Positions 22,463 to 26,281 of a DNA stretch of 26,281 nucleotides are shown here, in pieces (position 1 is the first letter of the stretch; every line of letters starts with the position of its first letter). The stretch is from Desulfobulbus sp. (GTDB lineage: Bacteria; Desulfobacterota; Desulfobulbia; Desulfobulbales; Desulfobulbaceae). Position numbers and translations under genes: made by a program. The notes under the pieces were generated by a model, which was not told the DNA's origin, ran no database searches, and was given only the letters and a program-made list of their open reading frames with translations. The DNA lies in assembly GCA_028684915.1 (NCBI GenBank), contig JAQUEZ010000077.1, positions 1 through 26,281 of the forward strand. Reading direction: 5' to 3'.

Positions 22463-24472
22463 ATGCGCCTTCTGTTCGTTCTGCCCCTGCTGTTCTCCTT
22501 GGCCGCCCCGTTGCATGCCGAATCGCAGCCAGTAGCATCTGAGACGCAATCCCCCCCACCGCTCCTTCTTGCTCCGCCTGTGGCAAAACCTGCGGCTCAA
22601 GCACCGGCCTGGCTGCCTCAGAAGCAGAAACCAACGGTTGCCCCGGCTTTACTCATTACTCCGGAAAAGAAGGATCCCCCTAAAACAATCAAGGAGGCGG
22701 TTCCTGCTCCATCGGGCAATACGGACAAAAACTTGCCCAAGGTGCACCAGGCTGTAAAAAGTAACGGCAATGCCAAAATAGCCCGCAAGCCGGCCGCTGC
22801 CCCTGAAGTAAAAAACAATAAAAATGGGACGGGTGAAGAGGCAGATCAGATTAAGATTGAATCGGTTCTCACTAAGGAACTGGAAAAACAGGATCGGGCG
22901 CAGAGAACCGGCGACACGCTGCAGATGCTCACCTCCCTGATGGAGTTGCAAAAAACCCTGAAACAACAAATTGCAGCGACCACCAAAAAACTGAAAAGCA
23001 GCCGTTCAGAATCGGAGAAGCAAAGTCTTCAGGAAGAAATTGTCCAGTTGGACAAGCAACTTAACGAGACGAGCATTGATTTTGAACGATTAGCCACCGG
23101 TGTTGACTCGGCAGTCTTTTCCGATAAGCAGGACTCTAGTTTTAGCTGGAAGCAAGAGTTGTCCACTCTGGTTGAACCCAGCATCAAGCAACTCAAGCAA
23201 CTCACTGCCAAGGCGCGGCAGAAATCGGAACTTAAGGATACCATCGGTATCTACCAAAAACAGTCGACCGTCGCCCATAAGGCGGTGGATCATATCGACT
23301 ATCTGGTCGAGCAGACCAAAGACGGCAAAATTAAAGCCTACTTAAGTGAGCTGTTGCCGGCCTGGCAGAACATGGAAAAACGAATCGACGGGAAACTCGA
23401 TTTAGCCAGACGGGAACTGATGCAACTGGAGGCCAATGATGTTTCCATCTTTCAGAGCACCGGTCGATCCATCCGTGATTTTTTCCGCGACCGCGGTTGG
23501 TTTCTCCTCATCGCCTTAAGCGTTTTTATCGGTATTCTGCTTGGTATTCGATTACTTGCGCGCCTGTTGTTCCGCTTTCTCCCAGGTGCCCGCAAAGAAA
23601 ATCGACCGGCTCATATTCGTTTCCTTGCGGTCTTTTTTCAATTTTTTTCTGTTATTGCCGCTATTTCTGGGCTTATTGCCGCCCTTTATCTGGCCGAAGA
23701 CTGGTTTTTGCTCAGTGCCGCCATTGTCCTCATGCTTGGGCTAGTCTGGACCATCCGTCAGACCCTCCCCAAGATGTGGCAGCAGGCACGTTTGATGCTC
23801 AATATGGGGTCGATTCGGGAGGGTGAACGGGTTATCTACCAGAATGTGCCCTGGAAGGTCGAGGCAATCAATGTGTTTTGCAAGCTGTACAACCCGACCA
23901 TGGGGCGTCATCTGCGGGTTCCGATTGAAAACATGATCGGCTTGGTTTCCCGTCCCTTTGAGCCCAATGAGCCCTGGTTTCCCTGCCAAAAGGGTGATTG
24001 GGTTGCCATTGACGGTAGATTCAATGCCAAGGTGGTGAGTCTTTCTCACGAACTGGTGGAGGTCGTGGAGCTTGGCGGACGAAAGACTCTTTTCCCCACC
24101 GCTGATTTCCTCAGCCTGTCACCGGCAAATCTTTCCACCAATTTTTTCATTCGGGTGGTCTTTGGTCTCTCCTATGATCTGCAAAAAGAGATCACCACCA
24201 CGGTGCTGGTCAAACTCAACGCTTACATCCAACAGAAATTTGAGGAAAATGGTTTTGCTGAAGATTGCCTGAGTCTTTCAGTGGACTTTCTTCAAGCCGG
24301 CGCTTCTTCCCTTGATGTGGTTATCTTTGCCAACATGAAAGGCGACCAAGCTCCATCGATCGGCAAAATCGAGCGCTCCATTTCCCGCTGGTGCGTTGAA
24401 TGTTGCAATCAGAACAACTGGGAGATTCCTTTCCCGCAAATGACGGTCCACCTGCCCGGTCACAGCAAATAA
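22463..24472 (+). CDS. Large MscS-type mechanosensitive channel with periplasmic coiled coil
   Basis: The 669-residue protein has a Sec signal peptide at residues 1-19 (LLFVLPLLFSLAAPLHA). A Pro/Ala/Lys-rich low-complexity linker (about 23-120) and a long coiled-coil region (about 125-330, rich in Leu/Lys/Glu/Gln) follow. Three membrane helices lie near 344-368, 385-408 and 412-430, and an MscS-like beta and C-terminal domain spans about 445-665 (GSIREGERVIYQNVPW, FPTADFLSL, FFIRVVFGLSYD). It resembles the large MscK/MscM-like branch, although with few membrane helices. The DNA ends 9 bases before the FAD-oxidase gene. Gating and role are inferred from family only. Confidence 0.8.
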   Translation: MRLLFVLPLLFSLAAPLHAESQPVASETQSPPPLLLAPPVAKPAAQAPAWLPQKQKPTVAPALLITPEKKDPPKTIKEAVPAPSGNTDKNLPKVHQAVKSNGNAKIARKPAAAPEVKNNKNGTGEEADQIKIESVLTKELEKQDRAQRTGDTLQMLTSLMELQKTLKQQIAATTKKLKSSRSESEKQSLQEEIVQLDKQLNETSIDFERLATGVDSAVFSDKQDSSFSWKQELSTLVEPSIKQLKQLTAKARQKSELKDTIGIYQKQSTVAHKAVDHIDYLVEQTKDGKIKAYLSELLPAWQNMEKRIDGKLDLARRELMQLEANDVSIFQSTGRSIRDFFRDRGWFLLIALSVFIGILLGIRLLARLLFRFLPGARKENRPAHIRFLAVFFQFFSVIAAISGLIAALYLAEDWFLLSAAIVLMLGLVWTIRQTLPKMWQQARLMLNMGSIREGERVIYQNVPWKVEAINVFCKLYNPTMGRHLRVPIENMIGLVSRPFEPNEPWFPCQKGDWVAIDGRFNAKVVSLSHELVEVVELGGRKTLFPTADFLSLSPANLSTNFFIRVVFGLSYDLQKEITTTVLVKLNAYIQQKFEENGFAEDCLSLSVDFLQAGASSLDVVIFANMKGDQAPSIGKIERSISRWCVECCNQNNWEIPFPQMTVHLPGHSK

Positions 24473-24481
24473 AAAGGATCC

Positions 24482-25906
24482 ATGCTCAGCGAAGAAATAG
24501 TACAACAACTGGTGAAGATCGCCGGCGAGGACAACGTCTCCTGTCGCACTGTCGACCGGATCACCCACTCTTTTGACGCCACCCAGCGCCAATGCCTGCC
24601 TGATGTGGTGGTCCATGCGCGGAGTACCGAGGAGATCAGCCGCATTGTCCGCCTGGCCGACCGGGAGAAAATCCCCCTTCTACCCCGCGGAGCGGGCAGC
24701 GGCTTTACCGGCGGCAGCCTGCCGATCCACGGGGGGATTGTCCTTGTTCTCACCCAAATGAACCGCATCCTCGAAATCGATACCGATAACCTGATTGCCG
24801 TGGTCGAGCCCGGCGTGGTTACCGGAGATCTACAACGGGAGGTGGAACAACTCGGACTTTTTTATCCCCCGGATCCGGCATCCAAGGATTTTTCCACCCT
24901 TGGCGGCAATATTGCCGAATGTGCGGGGGGACCGCGCTGCGTTAAATACGGCGTCACCCGTGACTATGTGCTCGGGCTGACAGTTGTCACCCCCAAGGGC
25001 GACATCATTCAGACTGGTGGTCGAACCATGAAAAACGTGGTCGGCTACGATCTGACCCGGCTTTTTGTCGGTGCAGAAGGGACACTTGGCGTGGTCACCC
25101 AGATCATCCTTCGGCTGCTCCCCAAACCCGAAGCCCGCAAAACCATGCTGGTCGCCTTTGCCTCAATTGAAGGGGCTGCAGAGGGGGTTTCAACTATTAT
25201 TCGCGGCAAGATCATCCCCACCACCTTGGAATTCATGGATGGATCGGCCATTTCTTGCGTGCGTAAGGCTACCCCGCTTGACCTACCTGAGGCCTGTCAG
25301 GCAGTGTTGATCATCGAGGTGGACGGGGCCAAAGACCAGTTGGATGGCCAAGTTGCGCGCATTCTCGAATTGATCAGCTCCCTGGGGATTCTGGAAACCA
25401 GGATTGCGGAAACGCCCGAAGAATCGGAGGCTATCTGGAAAGTTCGGCGTGCAGTCAGCCCCAGCCTGCGCAACCTCAACCCCAATAAATTCAATGAGGA
25501 CATCGTTGTCCCCAGATCGCGTGTGCCGGAGATGATCCGTGCCTTGGAAAAGATTTCAGCCCACTACCAGGTACCAATCGTCAACTTCGGCCACGCCGGT
25601 GACGGCAATATCCACGTCAATGTCATGGTCGACCTCAAGGAACCCGGCATGGAGGAGAAAGTTGAGAAGGTACTCAAGGAAATCTTCAAAACCGCGGTGT
25701 CGTTAAACGGTTCGGTCAGTGGTGAACACGGGATCGGCACCGCCAAAGCCCCTTACATCGGCATAGAATTGAGCCCGGAGACCCTGGCTACCATGCGTGC
25801 CATTAAACAGGCGCTTGACCCCAACAACATCATGAATCCTGGAAAAATATTTCCCCAAATCTGCGCACGGGAAATTTCCCCATCTTTGGATACACCTGCA
25901 GTATGA
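24482..25906 (+). CDS. FAD-linked oxidase, GlcD/D-lactate dehydrogenase type
   Basis: The 474-residue flavoprotein of the PCMH/VAO family oxidises a 2-hydroxy acid such as glycolate or D-lactate. FAD-binding PCMH segments are PRGAGSGFTGGSLP and GGNIAECAGGPRCVKYG plus TRDYVLGL. The C-terminal FAD-oxidase domain has FGHAGDGNIHVNV and GEHGIGTAKAPYI. AAGGA precedes the ATG. The stop overlaps the start of the Fe-S subunit gene as ATGA, so the two are translationally coupled. The substrate (glycolate or lactate) is not settled by sequence. In sulfate reducers, D-lactate is common. Confidence 0.92.
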   Translation: MLSEEIVQQLVKIAGEDNVSCRTVDRITHSFDATQRQCLPDVVVHARSTEEISRIVRLADREKIPLLPRGAGSGFTGGSLPIHGGIVLVLTQMNRILEIDTDNLIAVVEPGVVTGDLQREVEQLGLFYPPDPASKDFSTLGGNIAECAGGPRCVKYGVTRDYVLGLTVVTPKGDIIQTGGRTMKNVVGYDLTRLFVGAEGTLGVVTQIILRLLPKPEARKTMLVAFASIEGAAEGVSTIIRGKIIPTTLEFMDGSAISCVRKATPLDLPEACQAVLIIEVDGAKDQLDGQVARILELISSLGILETRIAETPEESEAIWKVRRAVSPSLRNLNPNKFNEDIVVPRSRVPEMIRALEKISAHYQVPIVNFGHAGDGNIHVNVMVDLKEPGMEEKVEKVLKEIFKTAVSLNGSVSGEHGIGTAKAPYIGIELSPETLATMRAIKQALDPNNIMNPGKIFPQICAREISPSLDTPAV

Positions 25907-26281
25907 GTCATCAGAAACAACTTAAAGAGTACCGCGAAATACTTGCCCAATGCGTCCGTTGCGGCGCCTGTCAGGCCCACTGCCCTGTCTACCGTGAAAC
26001 CGGGCGCGAGGGTTCGGTGGCCAGAGGAAAAATTGTTCTTGCCGCAGCGGTCTTAGCCGGTGAGGCGGAGCTTGATGATCGACTTCGCGAGGAGATCAGT
26101 CTCTGCCTGCTCTGCGGCTCCTGTGTGGCCAAATGTCCCAACAAGGTCCCCACCGACGCTATTGTCGGGGCCCTGAGACGCCGGATCACCGATGAACATG
26201 GCCTCTCCTCCGTCGGTAAAAAGGTGGCAGCGCTAACCGGTTCCAAATCGCTCATCAAAACCCTGCTCAAGGGGGCAGACT
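25903..26281 (+). CDS. GlcF-type Fe-S subunit of the 2-hydroxy-acid oxidase, 3' end outside the window
   Basis: The first 126 codons are present. Two [4Fe-4S] ferredoxin motifs are visible: C17-x2-C20-x2-C23-x3-C27-P and C68-x2-C71-x2-C74-x3-C78-P. The CCG (cysteine-rich, heterodisulfide-reductase-like) domains expected at the C-terminus lie beyond the edge. The start overlaps the flavoprotein stop by four bases. It should pass electrons from the FAD subunit to the quinone pool or a soluble carrier. Confidence 0.9.
   Translation, partial: MSHQKQLKEYREILAQCVRCGACQAHCPVYRETGREGSVARGKIVLAAAVLAGEAELDDRLREEISLCLLCGSCVAKCPNKVPTDAIVGALRRRITDEHGLSSVGKKVAALTGSKSLIKTLLKGAD

Overview
The window looks like chromosomal DNA of a Desulfobulbaceae-type sulfate reducer or sulfur disproportionator (Desulfobacterota). 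This is an inference from the gene set: a 61-residue D. africanus III-type ferredoxin, a GlcD/GlcF-type oxidase pair, the short GNAT form of N-acetylglutamate synthase, a stand-alone molybdopterin oxidoreductase, and the alr-argS ... NAGS-secA order. No rRNA or tRNA gene and no CRISPR array was seen.

Left edge (1-780): an accessory scar. It holds the tail of one transposase, a stop-interrupted ISL3-type transposase tail, a short hairpin repeat, a 12-bp tandem duplication, and a broken XRE/HigA-type antitoxin gene. 848-3851 (minus): a two-gene unit of a methyltransferase with a Trm112-like zinc ribbon followed by a Mo-bisPGD oxidoreductase. 4071-7397 (plus): a probable promoter, then aguA-aguB (agmatine to carbamoylputrescine to putrescine) and a fused SpmA-SpmB membrane protein, closed by a bidirectional terminator shared with a convergent exported beta-carbonic anhydrase (7427-8155, minus).

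8300-9960: a second decayed patch. It contains a BrnT toxin remnant, an intact small monocistronic gene of unknown function with its own promoter and terminator, a second copy of the hairpin repeat, and a deleted group II intron reverse transcriptase lying just beyond the secA terminator. 9990-17944 (minus): a housekeeping run of ferredoxin, a 4-TM protein, alr, argS, small membrane proteins, N-acetylglutamate synthase and secA.

18401-26281 (plus): a Cys-containing unknown protein, a DUF2156 protein, a LysE exporter, a sirtuin, pdxH, a large MscS-type channel, and a glcD-like/glcF-like pair that runs off the right edge.

I found no clear new multi-gene defence or biosynthetic system. The most notable items are the decayed toxin-antitoxin and mobile-element patches with a shared hairpin that shows one compensatory change, the methyltransferase/Mo-enzyme pair, the aguAB-spmAB linkage, the Asp-liganded ferredoxin, and several compact unknown genes.
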